Positions 7,008-15,767 of a stretch of 64,000 nt of DNA are shown here, piece by piece. The notes beneath the pieces were generated by a model that did no database searches, was not told the DNA's origin, and worked only from the letters and a program-made list of their open reading frames with translations. The stretch comes from Actinomadura sp. K4S16. GTDB taxonomy: Bacteria; Actinomycetota; Actinomycetes; Streptosporangiales; Streptosporangiaceae. A program made the translations under genes and the position numbers. The stretch is from contig NZ_BDDE01000019.1 in NCBI RefSeq assembly GCF_008327685.1, positions 62,001 to 126,000 on the forward strand, given 5' to 3'. Within the stretch, counting starts at the first letter, position 1. The number at the start of each line of letters is the position of its first letter.

Positions 7008-7876
7008 GCTTCCTCCCCGAAGGCCAGGTCGTAGTCGGCGGCCAGCGCACGGAGGGCGGCGAGCTGCTCGCAGTAGTGCGCGGCCGACCGCGAGTCCATC
7101 CGGACGCCGGCGATCGTCGCGCCCGCCTCGCGCAGCCGGGCGAGCGCCGTCCCGGACGCTTCCGGCGCGCCGATCGGGTCCAGCGGGCGCGTCGGCGCGA
7201 GCACCACGTCGAAGCCGGGCGGCACGTCGGCGTCCGCGAGCATCCCGGCGAGCGTGCGCAGCGGCAGGCCGAACGGGACCCAGCCGTCGGTGGTCAGCGC
7301 GCGGCGCAGGGAGCGGCCGGAGCGGCCGCCGATCCACAGCGGCACGCGCTCCTGGACGGCGTGCGGCTCCACCACCAGCCCCGAGTAGGCGTAGTGCTCG
7401 CCGCGGTACTCCGGCGTCCGCCGCGACAGGGACGCCCGGAGCGCGGCCAGCGCGTCGTCGGCGCGCGCCCCGCGGCCGGCGAACGGCGCGCCCAGCAGGT
7501 CGAACTCCTCCTCCAGGCTGCCGACGCCGAGGCCGAGCGTGAGCCGCCCGCCGCTGATCCGGTCGAGCGTGCCGTAGCGCTTGGCGATGGCGAGCGGATG
7601 GTGGTAGCCGAGCACGAGCACCTGCGTGGCGAGCCGGATCCGGGACGTGCGGGCGGCGAGGTAGCCGAAGGTGGCGAGCGGGTCCCAGTAGACGCCGCCG
7701 CGCTGCTCGGCGGCCTCCGCCGGGACGGCTACGTGCTCGCTGCACGTCAGGTGGTGGTAGCCGAGCCGGTCGGCGGTCGCGGCGATCAGGCCGATCTCCT
7801 CGACGCCCGCGTCACGCTCCCAGGCGGCATGGCCGGGCGGCTGGGCCGCCACCGGCGTGACGATCCCGACACGCAT
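7004..7876 (-). CDS. Luciferase-like (LLM) oxidoreductase, probably F420-dependent
   Basis: 290-residue TIM-barrel protein of the luciferase-like monooxygenase superfamily: MRVGIVTPV at the N terminus, DRLGYHHLTCSEHVAVP, RIRLATQVLVLGYHHPLAIAKRYGTLDRISGGRLTLGLGVGSLEEEF, and IGGRSGRSLRRAL for the phosphate-binding region. These segments are typical of actinobacterial F420-dependent family members. Divergent from the IclR gene and coupled to the SnoaL-like gene behind it. Substrate unknown. Confidence 0.75.
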   Translation of the reverse strand: MRVGIVTPVAAQPPGHAAWERDAGVEEIGLIAATADRLGYHHLTCSEHVAVPAEAAEQRGGVYWDPLATFGYLAARTSRIRLATQVLVLGYHHPLAIAKRYGTLDRISGGRLTLGLGVGSLEEEFDLLGAPFAGRGARADDALAALRASLSRRTPEYRGEHYAYSGLVVEPHAVQERVPLWIGGRSGRSLRRALTTDGWVPFGLPLRTLAGMLADADVPPGFDVVLAPTRPLDPIGAPEASGTALARLREAGATIAGVRMDSRSAAHYCEQLAALRALAADYDLAFGEEA

Positions 7877-7983
7877 CGCTGCTCCCCTCGTTGGCAGAAA
7901 AACGTTCTATCACGGCCTCCGGTCCGACCTGGGGCGCGGTCCCGGTCTCGTATGCTCCGGCTGACCTGGTCTTACGACCCCTC

Positions 7984-7998
7984 TTCCGCTGAGAGCAA
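7984..7998. promoter_or_regulatory. Degenerate copy of the 15-bp regulon motif, or separate IclR site
   Basis: TTCCGCTGAG matches the left two-thirds of the motif found at the steroid promoters, but the right half is lost and no TANNNT lies at the usual distance. The same bases form CCGCT, 7 bp, AGCGG, which may be an IclR autoregulatory site in this divergent promoter region (7877-8055). Confidence 0.3.
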
Positions 7999-8055
7999 GC
8001 GGTTGCTACATTCCAGGTAACAAGAATTCATTTCAGTCATGTTCTGGGAGGTGCG

Positions 8056-9024
8056 ATGACCGAGGCCATGACGCCGGAGGCAGCGACGCCGGAGGCCATG
8101 ACCGCGCCGGAGTCGATGACGCGGCGGGACGTCATGACGACGGCGAACGCGCGCCGGGAGTCGCCGCCGTCGATGATCGAGCGGATGACGCTGATCCTCG
8201 ACGCGTTCAACGGACCGACCGCCCGGCTGACCCTGGAGGACGTGGCCCGCCGCACCCAGTTGCCGCGCTCGACGGCGCACCGGATCCTGGACCAGCTCGT
8301 CAAGCAGCGCTGGCTCGCGCACCACTCGTTCGGCTACGGCCTCGGCCAGCGCGCCCTCGGCCTCGGCGGGCAGGACGGCGGGCACGGCAAGATCCGCGAG
8401 GCGGCCGCGCCGCTGCTGCACGAACTGCAGGTCACCACCGGGCTCGTCGCGCACCTGGCCGTCCTGGACGGCGCCGAGGTCTTCTACCTGGACAAGCTCG
8501 GCGGGCGGCTCGCCACCTCCGTCCCGTCGCGGGTCGGCGGCCGCGCCCCGGCGCACTGCACCGCGCTCGGCAAGGCGATGCTGGCCTGGCTGGAGCCCGA
8601 GCAGGTGGACGCGCTGCTCGGCTCGGGCATCAGCCGGTTCACCAGCCGCACGATCGGCGAGCTGGGCACGCTCCACCAGGAGCTGCACCGCATCCGGCAG
8701 CGCCGCGGCCTGGCGTTCGAGCGCGGCGAGTCCTACCCGGGCATCGCCTGCGTCGCCGCGGCGATCCGCGGCGCCGAGGGGCCGGTCGCGGGCATCTCGC
8801 TGGCCGGCGACATCCGGGCGCCGCTGGAGAACGTCGCGCCGCTGGTCGTCACCGCCGCGCGCGAGGCGTCGCAGATCCTGTTCCCCGGCTCGGCCCCGGG
8901 CACCCGCGCGGGACGCCCCGGCGGGCGCACCCGGCGCGCCGTCCGGACCGGCGAGGAGACCAGCTGGTCACCGGAGACCATGAACCGGCTGCTCGCGGTC
9001 GACGGCCGCGGCGACTGGATGTGA
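8056..9024 (+). CDS. IclR-family transcriptional regulator
   Basis: 322 residues. An odd Met/Thr/Ala/Pro-rich N terminus (MTEAMTPEAATPEAMTAPES) precedes the winged helix (about 42-100: ERMTLILDAF, TLEDVARRTQLPRSTAHRILDQLVKQRWL) and the IclR effector domain (about 120-275: GRAPAHCTALGKAMLAWL, SYPGIACVAAAIRG, GISLAG). GGGAGGTGCG precedes the ATG. IclR proteins often activate catabolic genes from sites upstream of -35. It opens the steroid locus and is the strongest local candidate to bind the 15-bp palindrome shared by these promoters (inference). Confidence 0.85.
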   Translation: MTEAMTPEAATPEAMTAPESMTRRDVMTTANARRESPPSMIERMTLILDAFNGPTARLTLEDVARRTQLPRSTAHRILDQLVKQRWLAHHSFGYGLGQRALGLGGQDGGHGKIREAAAPLLHELQVTTGLVAHLAVLDGAEVFYLDKLGGRLATSVPSRVGGRAPAHCTALGKAMLAWLEPEQVDALLGSGISRFTSRTIGELGTLHQELHRIRQRRGLAFERGESYPGIACVAAAIRGAEGPVAGISLAGDIRAPLENVAPLVVTAAREASQILFPGSAPGTRAGRPGGRTRRAVRTGEETSWSPETMNRLLAVDGRGDWM

Positions 9025-9061
9025 CGGGCGGACCCGATGTGACGGCGGGCCAGAAGTGACC

Positions 9062-9676
9062 TCAGCCCCAGCCCCACCGGTCGCCGATGCCCCACGGGTC
9101 GGGGGCGATCGGCGCGTCCGGCTCGCCGACGCCGAACCGGCTGCGGAAGAACACCATCGGACGCCGCCACGCGCCGTCGACCACCTCGTGCCGGTCCACC
9201 GCGAGGACCCGCCCGATCACCACCTCGTGGTCGCCGGCCTCGTGCACGTCGTGCACGACGCAGTGGACCGCGAGCAGGACGTCCGGCAGCAGGGGGGCGC
9301 CCCACCGCGACTCCTCCCAGTCCAGCTCCTCGAACTTGGTGCCACGGCTCGACCCGAACCGCTCGCACAGTTCGCGCTGCTCCTCGGCGAGCACGTTCAC
9401 GCAGAACCGCCCGGCCGAGCGGATTCGCGGCCACGAGCGGCCGCGCTTGTCGGCGCAGAACAGGATGAGCGGAGGGTCCAGCGAGACCGACGCGAACGAC
9501 TGGCAGGCGAAGCCGACCGGTTCGCCGCCGTCCAGGGCGGTGATGACGGTGACGCCCGTCGCGAACTCCGCCATGGCCTTGCGGAAGTCCGCCGGCTCCG
9601 GCGCCGCGGCGGCGTCCGCCTGCCAGTCGTTCGCATCGGCGTCGTGCAGGGGGGTGAGCGCTGGCTCGGCTGGCAT
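9062..9676 (-). CDS. hsaB: Flavin reductase, HsaB-like (partner of HsaA)
   Basis: 204 residues. FMN-binding flavin reductase domain: FRKAMAEFATGVTVITA, GFACQSFASVSLDPPLILFCADKRG, FCVNVLAEEQ, and a final VFFRSRFG. HsaB supplies reduced flavin to HsaA for hydroxylation of 3-HSA in steroid ring degradation. The ATG at 9676 has GAGGTG upstream; a longer frame from 9718 lacks this. It is divergent from hsaD; both have their own copy of the regulon palindrome in the shared region. Flavin reductases of this family serve many monooxygenases, so the assignment rests on context and overall motifs. Confidence 0.75.
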   Translation of the reverse strand: MPAEPALTPLHDADANDWQADAAAAPEPADFRKAMAEFATGVTVITALDGGEPVGFACQSFASVSLDPPLILFCADKRGRSWPRIRSAGRFCVNVLAEEQRELCERFGSSRGTKFEELDWEESRWGAPLLPDVLLAVHCVVHDVHEAGDHEVVIGRVLAVDRHEVVDGAWRRPMVFFRSRFGVGEPDAPIAPDPWGIGDRWGWG

Positions 9677-9782
9677 CTGTTCACCTCGGGGCTGCGAGCG
9701 TGCGGTCGGTCGGGTCAACTATGCGGTATTTCCACTAAGGGGTACCCACCCGGCACCGGTCAAGCGGCGGCCGGTGGGCTCG

Positions 9783-9833
9783 AACGTAGGCACGCTCCGC
9801 CGCGGCCACCCCCCGCGATCCCGATGAGTGGAA
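9783..9833 (-). promoter_or_regulatory. hsaB promoter: regulon palindrome plus -10
   Basis: TCCCGATGAGTGGAA (9819-9833) matches the 15-bp regulon motif at 12 of 15 positions. Read toward hsaB, a TANNNT element (TACGTT, 9788-9783) begins 31 bp beyond it, the same distance as at the other promoters. No clear -35 is seen. Confidence 0.55.
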
Positions 9834-9876
9834 GCGGGTGCTTCCGCGCCCCCGCGGAGCCGCCCTGGGACCCGCG

Positions 9877-9927
9877 TCCCGCTGATCGGGATCCACGGCG
9901 TGACCGCGCCGCCCCGCCGATTACGTT
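9877..9927 (+). promoter_or_regulatory. hsaD operon promoter: regulon palindrome plus -10
   Basis: A perfect-consensus 15-mer TCCCGCTGATCGGGA (9877-9891) is followed 31 bp later by TACGTT (9922-9927), a TANNNT -10. The motif centre would lie near -50, a typical activator position. The hsaD start is 33 bp after the -10. Confidence 0.65.
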
Positions 9928-9960
9928 CCGGACAAGCCACCGTCGAAGGACTGGGAGATC

Positions 9961-10830
9961 ATGCCTGCGGAGCTGACCTACGAGTCGACGTTGCGCGAGC
10001 TCGCCACCGACCAGGGCGTCCTGCGCTACCACGAGGCCGGTGAGGGCCCGCCGCTGCTGATGCTGCACGGCTCCGGTCCCGGCGTCACCGGCTGGCGCAA
10101 CTACCGCGGCAACCTCGCCCGGTTCGCCGAGCACTTCCGCTGCCTGGTCCTGGAGTTCCCCGGCTTCGGGGTCAGCGACCCGACCGACGAGCACCCGATG
10201 ATGGCCGCCGGCGGCGCCGTCGTCCGGTTCCTGGACGGCCTCGGCCTCGACCGGGTCGACGTGGTCGGCAACTCCATGGGCGGCATCGTCGCGGCGCAGG
10301 TGGCGATCCGGCATCCGGGCCGCGTCGGGCGGCTGGTCACCATCGGCGGGATCGGGACCAACGTCTTCAGCCCCGCGCCGGGCGAGGGGATCAGGCTGCT
10401 GGCCGAGTTCACCGACGACCCGACCCGCGAGGGCCTCGTCCGGTGGCTCAACTCGATGGTGTACGACCCGCGGATCGTCACCGAGGAGATGATCGAGGAG
10501 CGCTGGCGGCAGGCCACCGACCCCGACACCCTCGCCAGCGCCCGACGCATGTACGGGTCGAAGGCGATGGCGGCCCGTGCCAAGGCGATGGCCGCCTCGA
10601 ACGAGCCGCCCTACTGGGCGATGCTCCACAAGCTCAAGGCCAAGACCCTCATCACCTGGGGCCGCGACGACCGGGTCAGCCCCGTCGACATGGTGCTGGT
10701 GCCGATGCGCACGATCCCCGACGTCCAGGTGAACATCTTCCCCAACTGCGGGCACTGGGTGATGATCGAGCAGAAGTCCGCCTGGGAGAGCGCCGTGCTG
10801 GCGTTCCTGACCCGGAAGGACGAGGAATGA
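9961..10830 (+). CDS. hsaD: Meta-cleavage product hydrolase, HsaD-like
   Basis: 289-residue alpha/beta hydrolase of the MhpC/BphD/HsaD group. The oxyanion segment LLMLHGSGPGVTGW, nucleophile motif GNSMGG (Ser105), acid in WGRDDRVSP (Asp236/237) and base in NCGHWVMIE (His265) make a full triad. HsaD cleaves the ring-opened secosteroid 4,9-DSHA made by HsaC. It opens an operon on the plus strand; its TGA overlaps the kstD ATG. A ribosome site GGGAG precedes the ATG. Confidence 0.85.
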   Translation: MPAELTYESTLRELATDQGVLRYHEAGEGPPLLMLHGSGPGVTGWRNYRGNLARFAEHFRCLVLEFPGFGVSDPTDEHPMMAAGGAVVRFLDGLGLDRVDVVGNSMGGIVAAQVAIRHPGRVGRLVTIGGIGTNVFSPAPGEGIRLLAEFTDDPTREGLVRWLNSMVYDPRIVTEEMIEERWRQATDPDTLASARRMYGSKAMAARAKAMAASNEPPYWAMLHKLKAKTLITWGRDDRVSPVDMVLVPMRTIPDVQVNIFPNCGHWVMIEQKSAWESAVLAFLTRKDEE

Positions 10831-12521
10831 GCGACGGCGGCAGGGAGCCCGGGAGCGGCTGGGACCACGAGTACGACCTCGTCGTCGTCGGCAGCGGCGG
10901 CGGCGGGATGACCGCCGCGCTGACCGCGCACGACGCCGGGCTCTCGGCGCTGATCGTGGAGAAGGGCAAGAAGTTCGGCGGCTCCACCGCGATCTCCGGC
11001 GGCGGGATCTGGATCCCCAACAACCCGACGCTGAAGGCCCGCGGCCACGACGACAGCCGCGAGTCGATCCGCGCCTACCTGGACCGGCTCACCGAGGGGC
11101 GCGTCCCGGCGGCGCGGCTGGACGCGTTCGTCGACCACGGACCCGCCGCCATGGAGCTGCTCTGCAAGAGCAAGTGGATGCGGTTCTTCTGGACGAAGGG
11201 CTACGCCGACTACCACCCCGAGTACGAGGGCGGGCGGCCGCTCGGCCGGTCCATCGAGGCCAAGCCGTTCGACACCCGCAAGCTCGGCGAGGACGAGCGG
11301 TACCAGCGGCCGAACAGCATGAAGGGCCCGCTCGGCCTGTGGATCACCGCGAAGGACTACCACGACCTCGCGATGGCCAAGCGCACCTGGACGGGCCGGC
11401 GCGCGTCGCTGGTCGCGGCGTGGCGCGTGTCGTCCAACATGGTCCGCCGCCGCCACATGGCGACGGGCGGCCGGGCGCTCGCCGCGCGGCTGCGGATGGC
11501 GCTGAAGGACGCCGGCGTCCCGCTCTGGCTGAAGACCCCCATGACCGAGCTGGTCGTCGAGGACGGCCGCGTCACCGGGGTCGTCGTCCGGCGGGACGGC
11601 GAGACGCTGCGCGTCCGGGGGCGCAAGGGCGTCCTGCTCGCGACGGGCGGCTTCGACCACGACCAGGAGATGCGCGACAAGTACCTCCCGAAGGGCGGCC
11701 AGGAGGACTTCGCGATGGGCGCCCGCGAGAACACCGGCGACGGCATCCGCGCCGGTGAGGGCGTCGGCGCGGCGCTGGACCTGATGGACGACGCCTGGTG
11801 GATGCCCGCCGTCCGGCACCCGGCGGGGGCGACGATCCCGCTGCTGTCCGAGCGGTGCATCCCGAGGTCGGTCATCGTCTCCCAGGACGGGAAGCGGTTC
11901 ACCAACGAGTCGGCCCCGTACGTCAACTTCGTCCACGACCAGCTTGAGGGCGGGCACGTCCCCTGCTGGTTCGTGATGGACGCCAAGGCGCGGGCGCGCT
12001 ACCCGTTCGCGCAGATCCTGCCCGGCGCGCCGATCCCGAAGGCGTTCTACGAGGCCGGCATCGCGTTCAAGGCGGACACCCTCGCCGAGCTCGCCGGCAA
12101 GATCGGCGTGCCGGCGGACGCGCTGACCGAGACCGTCGAGACGTTCAACGGGTACGCGCGCGAGGGCAAGGACCCCGAGTTCGGCCGCGGCGACTCCGCC
12201 TACGACCGCTACTACGGCGACCCGAACCTGAAGAACCCCAACCTCGACGTGATCGAGGGCGGGCCGTACCACGCGTTCCGGATGGAGGTCGGCGACCTCG
12301 GCACCAAGGGCGGCCTCGTCTCCGACGAGCACGCCCGCGTCCTGCGCGAGGACGGCTCGGTCATCGAGGGCCTGTACGTGACGGGGAACTCGTCGGCGTC
12401 GGTGATGGGCAACGAGTACGCGGGCCCGGGCGCCACGATCGGCCCGGCCATCGTGTTCGGCTACATCGCGGCCCTGCACGCCGCGGGCACGCCCGCCGGG
12501 AAGGCCGCGGAAAGCTCATGA
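10827..12521 (+). CDS. kstD: 3-ketosteroid delta-1-dehydrogenase
   Basis: 564-residue flavoprotein. FAD-binding GSGGGGMTAA near residue 22, followed by EKGKKFGGSTAISGGGIWIP, and a C-terminal GNSSASVMGNEYAGPGAT with the Tyr-Ala-Gly-Pro-Gly element that carries an active-site tyrosine in KstD enzymes. The enzyme removes hydrogens from C1 and C2 of 3-ketosteroids, which together with 9-alpha-hydroxylation opens ring B. It sits between hsaD and kshB with ATGA overlaps on both sides. Of the three KstD-like proteins in the window this is the closest to the classical form. Confidence 0.85.
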   Translation: MSDGGREPGSGWDHEYDLVVVGSGGGGMTAALTAHDAGLSALIVEKGKKFGGSTAISGGGIWIPNNPTLKARGHDDSRESIRAYLDRLTEGRVPAARLDAFVDHGPAAMELLCKSKWMRFFWTKGYADYHPEYEGGRPLGRSIEAKPFDTRKLGEDERYQRPNSMKGPLGLWITAKDYHDLAMAKRTWTGRRASLVAAWRVSSNMVRRRHMATGGRALAARLRMALKDAGVPLWLKTPMTELVVEDGRVTGVVVRRDGETLRVRGRKGVLLATGGFDHDQEMRDKYLPKGGQEDFAMGARENTGDGIRAGEGVGAALDLMDDAWWMPAVRHPAGATIPLLSERCIPRSVIVSQDGKRFTNESAPYVNFVHDQLEGGHVPCWFVMDAKARARYPFAQILPGAPIPKAFYEAGIAFKADTLAELAGKIGVPADALTETVETFNGYAREGKDPEFGRGDSAYDRYYGDPNLKNPNLDVIEGGPYHAFRMEVGDLGTKGGLVSDEHARVLREDGSVIEGLYVTGNSSASVMGNEYAGPGATIGPAIVFGYIAALHAAGTPAGKAAESS

Positions 12522-13537
12522 CGGCACTGAAGGCGCGGGTGGTGGAGGTCGTCCACGAGACGGCCGACGCCCACTCGCTCGTCCTCGAACCCGCCGAGGG
12601 CGACCGGGGCCGGTTCACCTACCGTCCCGGGCAGTTCCTCACCGTCCGGGTGCCGGCCGAGGGGGGCTGGGCCGCGCGCTGCTACTCGCTGTGCAGCTCA
12701 CCGCTCACCGACGACCGGCTCAAGGTGACGGTGAAGCGGGTCGCGGGCGGTCTCGGGTCCAACTGGATCTGCGACAACGTCACGGCGGGCGACGTCCTGG
12801 AGGTGCTGCGCCCGGCCGGGACGTTCACGCCGCCCTCGCTGGACGAGGACCTGCTGCTCGTCGCGGGCGGCAGCGGCATCACCCCGGTCATGTCGATCCT
12901 CAAGTCGTGCCTGGCGGGCGGCTCGGCGAAGGTGGCGCTGCTCTACGCCAACCGCGACGAGCGGTCGGTCATCTTCGCCGACGAGCTGAGGGAGCTGACC
13001 GAGCGGTACCCGGACAGGCTCACCGTCCTCCACCTGCTGGAGTCGGTGCAGGGGCTGCCGACGGCCGCCGCCGTCCGGTCCTTGGCGGGCCCCTACTCCG
13101 GCCGCGCCGCGTACGTGTGCGGGCCCGAGATCTTCATGGACCTGGTCTCCGAGACGCTCGCCGCCCTCGGTGCGCGGGTGCACGTCGAGCGGTTCTTCTC
13201 CCTTGAGGGCGACCCGTTCGAGGAGCCCGACGCGCCGGAGGAGCAGGCGGAGGACGGCGATGCGGGGGAGATCGAGGTCGAGATGGACGGCGAGACCCGC
13301 ACGGTGCCGTGGCCGAAGTCGGAGCGGCTCCTCGACGCGCTGCTGCGCGCCGGGGTGGACGCCCCGTTCTCCTGCCGGGAGGGCTCCTGCTCGGCGTGCG
13401 CCTGCGTGGCGCTGGAGGGCGAGGTCACCCTGGACGCCAACACGGTCCTCGACGAGCAGGATCTCGCCGACGGCCTCATCCTCGCCTGTCAGGCGAGGCC
13501 GGTCACCGACCGGCTGAAGATCACTTACGACGGCTGA
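12518..13537 (+). CDS. kshB: Reductase of 3-ketosteroid 9-alpha-hydroxylase
   Basis: 339 residues in three parts: FAD-binding barrel (1-110; RCYSLCSSP), NAD-binding domain (110-240; LLVAGGSGITPVMSILK, YVCGPEIFMDLV) and a plant-type [2Fe-2S] domain with C286, C291, C294 and C324 (C-x4-C-x2-C-x29-C). This order matches KshB, which feeds electrons from NADH to KshA. An acidic linker precedes the ferredoxin domain. Overlaps kstD by four bases. It is the only Rieske-type reductase in the window, so it probably serves the KshA encoded at 22610-23767. Confidence 0.85.
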   Translation: MTALKARVVEVVHETADAHSLVLEPAEGDRGRFTYRPGQFLTVRVPAEGGWAARCYSLCSSPLTDDRLKVTVKRVAGGLGSNWICDNVTAGDVLEVLRPAGTFTPPSLDEDLLLVAGGSGITPVMSILKSCLAGGSAKVALLYANRDERSVIFADELRELTERYPDRLTVLHLLESVQGLPTAAAVRSLAGPYSGRAAYVCGPEIFMDLVSETLAALGARVHVERFFSLEGDPFEEPDAPEEQAEDGDAGEIEVEMDGETRTVPWPKSERLLDALLRAGVDAPFSCREGSCSACACVALEGEVTLDANTVLDEQDLADGLILACQARPVTDRLKITYDG

Positions 13538-13559
13538 CGACACATACGGGAGACAGGCG

Positions 13560-14744
13560 ATGGCCAACCGCGTGCTTGACACGATCATGGAGAGGGCGGA
13601 GCAGATCCGCGAGCTCGGCCCCGCCAACGAGGCGCTCGGCAGGCTCGACGACAAGGCGGCGCGGATCCTGCGCGACGCGGGCGTCATCCGGCTGCTGCAG
13701 CCGGAGGCGCACGGCGGGCTGGAGGTCCACCCGCGCGAGTTCGCCGAGACGGTGATGGGGATCGCCTCCCTGGACGGCTCCACCGGCTGGATCGCCGGCA
13801 TCGTCGGCGTCCACCCGTGGGAGATGGCCTACGCCGACCCGAAGGTGCGCGAGGAGATCTGGGGCGAGGACCCCGACACCTGGATCGCGTCCCCGTACGC
13901 GCCGATGGGCATCGCCCGGCCGGTGGACGGCGGCTACGTCTTCAACGGCCGCTGGCAGTTCTCCTCCGGCACCGACCACTGCGACTGGATCTTCCTCGGC
14001 GCGATGCTGGGCGACGACGAGGGCAAGATGGCGCTGCCGCCGCGGTCGCTGCACATGATCCTGCCCCGCTCGGACTACCAGATCGTCGAGGACTCCTGGG
14101 ACGTCGCCGGGCTGAAGGGCACCGGCAGCAAGGACATCATCGTCAAGGACGCGTTCGTCCCGACGTACCGGACGCTGGAGTACTCCAAGGTCGTGGACGG
14201 GTCGGCGCCGTGCGAGGCGGGGCTGACCAACCCGTCCTACCTGATGCCGTTCTCCTGCGTGTTCCCGCTCGGCATCACCTCCGCGGTGATCGGCATCGCC
14301 GAGGGCGCGCTGCACCACCACCTGGCCTACCAGCGCAACCGCGTCCAGATCACCGGCACGAAGATCAAGGACGACCCGTACGTGCTGTACGCGATCAGCG
14401 AGGCCGCCGAGGAGATCAAGGCGTCCCGCACCGCGCTGCTCGACAACTGCTCGCGCATGTACGACATGGTCGCCGCCGGGCACGAGCCGACGTTCGCCGA
14501 GCGCGCCGCCGGGCGCCGCACCCAGGTCCGCGCGGCGTGGCGGGCGGTGCAGGCGATGAACGAGATCGTCGTCCGGTCCGGGGGCAACGCGATGCGCAAC
14601 GACAACCCGATCCAGCGGTTCTGGCGGGACGCGCACGTCGGCCTCGCCCACGCCATCCACGTCCCGGGCTCGGTCTACCACGTCTCCGCCCTGACGGAGC
14701 TGGACATCGAGCCGCCCCAGGGCCCGATGCGCTCGATGATCTGA
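13560..14744 (+). CDS. HsaA-like flavin-dependent monooxygenase (paralogue 1)
   Basis: 394 residues with the acyl-CoA dehydrogenase fold used by two-component flavin monooxygenases: GVIRLLQPEAHGG, STGWIAGIVGVHPWEMAY, GRWQFSSGTDHCDWIFLG, and PIQRFWRDAHVGLAHA near the C terminus. It has the size of HsaA but resembles it less closely than the second copy at 23911-25077. It would hydroxylate a phenolic intermediate with reduced flavin from an HsaB-type reductase. It lies between kshB and hsaC. Confidence 0.75.
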   Translation: MANRVLDTIMERAEQIRELGPANEALGRLDDKAARILRDAGVIRLLQPEAHGGLEVHPREFAETVMGIASLDGSTGWIAGIVGVHPWEMAYADPKVREEIWGEDPDTWIASPYAPMGIARPVDGGYVFNGRWQFSSGTDHCDWIFLGAMLGDDEGKMALPPRSLHMILPRSDYQIVEDSWDVAGLKGTGSKDIIVKDAFVPTYRTLEYSKVVDGSAPCEAGLTNPSYLMPFSCVFPLGITSAVIGIAEGALHHHLAYQRNRVQITGTKIKDDPYVLYAISEAAEEIKASRTALLDNCSRMYDMVAAGHEPTFAERAAGRRTQVRAAWRAVQAMNEIVVRSGGNAMRNDNPIQRFWRDAHVGLAHAIHVPGSVYHVSALTELDIEPPQGPMRSMI

Positions 14745-14757
14745 GCGCCGCAGACCC

Positions 14758-14802
14758 GCGGCGTGCCGGGAGCGTGGGCGCCTCCACCGCCCGGCACGCC
14801 GC
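14758..14802. terminator. Hairpin between the HsaA-like gene and hsaC
   Basis: Perfect 13-bp GC-only inverted repeat (14758-14770 with 14790-14802) with a 19-nt loop in the 106-bp gap. It may slow or partly end transcription, or protect the upstream mRNA; no U-run follows. Confidence 0.45.
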
Positions 14803-14850
14803 GCATCGACCACCCCGCCGCGGCGGGCTATCCAGAAGGGACCGAGGACA

Positions 14851-15762
14851 GTGACGCAGATCCGAGGGCTGGGGTATCTGAAGGTCCAGACCCGGCACAT
14901 CGACCGCTGGCGCGAGTTCGCCCTGGACGGGCTCGGGTTCGCCGAGGGGAGCGGACCGGACCCGGACGGCCTGTACCTGCGCATGGACGAGCGCCGCTCG
15001 CGCCTGCGGGTGCTGCCCGGCGACAGCGACCGGGTGCTGGCCGTCGGCTGGGAGGTCCGCGACCAGTACGCGCTGGCCGCCGTCCGCGAGGCCGTCGAGA
15101 AGTCCGGGACGGCCGTGACGGAGCTGACGTCCAAGGAGGCGGCGGAGCGCGACGCCGAGGAGGCCATCGCGTTCACCGACCCGGGCGGCACGCCGGTCGA
15201 GGTGTTCTGGGGCCCGGTGCTCGACCACAGCCCGGTGCGCACCGGCTTCGCGCAGAAGTTCGTCACCGGCGGCATGGGCATGGGCCACGTCGTGCTGCCC
15301 ACGCCGAGGTTCGCCGAGACCACCGCGTTCTACGCCGAGGTCCTCGGGTTCCTGCCGCGCGGCGCGATGAAGGTCGGCGGCGGCGGCGCGAAGGTCAGGT
15401 TCATGGGCGTCAACCAGCGCCACCACAGCCTCGCGATCTGCCCCGCGCCGTTCGACGGCGACCCTGGCCTGGTCCACCTCATGGTGGAGGTCGACACCCT
15501 CGACGCCGTCGGCATCGCGCTCGACACCGTCACCGGGAGGGGCTTCTCGATCTCCTCCACGCTGGGCCGCCACACCAACGACAAGATGGTGTCGTTCTAC
15601 GTCCGCGCCCCCGGCGGCTGGGACGTCGAGTACGGCTGCGAGGGCATGGTCGTGGACGAGGCGTACTACACCGCCGAGGAGATCACCAGGGACAGCTACT
15701 GGGGCCACGACTGGTCGGGCTCCGAACCGCTGGCCGCCTTCACCCCGCCGAAGAAGGGCTGA
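14851..15762 (+). CDS. hsaC: Extradiol dioxygenase, HsaC-like
   Basis: 303 residues in two glyoxalase/bleomycin-resistance-type halves. Fe(II) ligands are recognised as H146 (GMGHVVLP), H209 (GLVHLMVEV) and E260 (WDVEYG); the second and third are 51 residues apart as in characterised HsaC. The enzyme cleaves the catechol ring of 3,4-DHSA, and its product is the substrate of HsaD. GTG start with an AAGGGACCGAGGA leader. Followed after 5 bp by a KstD-like gene. Confidence 0.85.
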   Translation: MTQIRGLGYLKVQTRHIDRWREFALDGLGFAEGSGPDPDGLYLRMDERRSRLRVLPGDSDRVLAVGWEVRDQYALAAVREAVEKSGTAVTELTSKEAAERDAEEAIAFTDPGGTPVEVFWGPVLDHSPVRTGFAQKFVTGGMGMGHVVLPTPRFAETTAFYAEVLGFLPRGAMKVGGGGAKVRFMGVNQRHHSLAICPAPFDGDPGLVHLMVEVDTLDAVGIALDTVTGRGFSISSTLGRHTNDKMVSFYVRAPGGWDVEYGCEGMVVDEAYYTAEEITRDSYWGHDWSGSEPLAAFTPPKKG

Positions 15763-15767
15763 CGCCG

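Noticed and set aside
9730..9744. TTCCACTAAGGGGTA as another copy of the regulon motif
   Set aside because: Only about 10 of 15 positions fit and no TANNNT lies at the required distance, whereas the site at 9819 explains the hsaB promoter.
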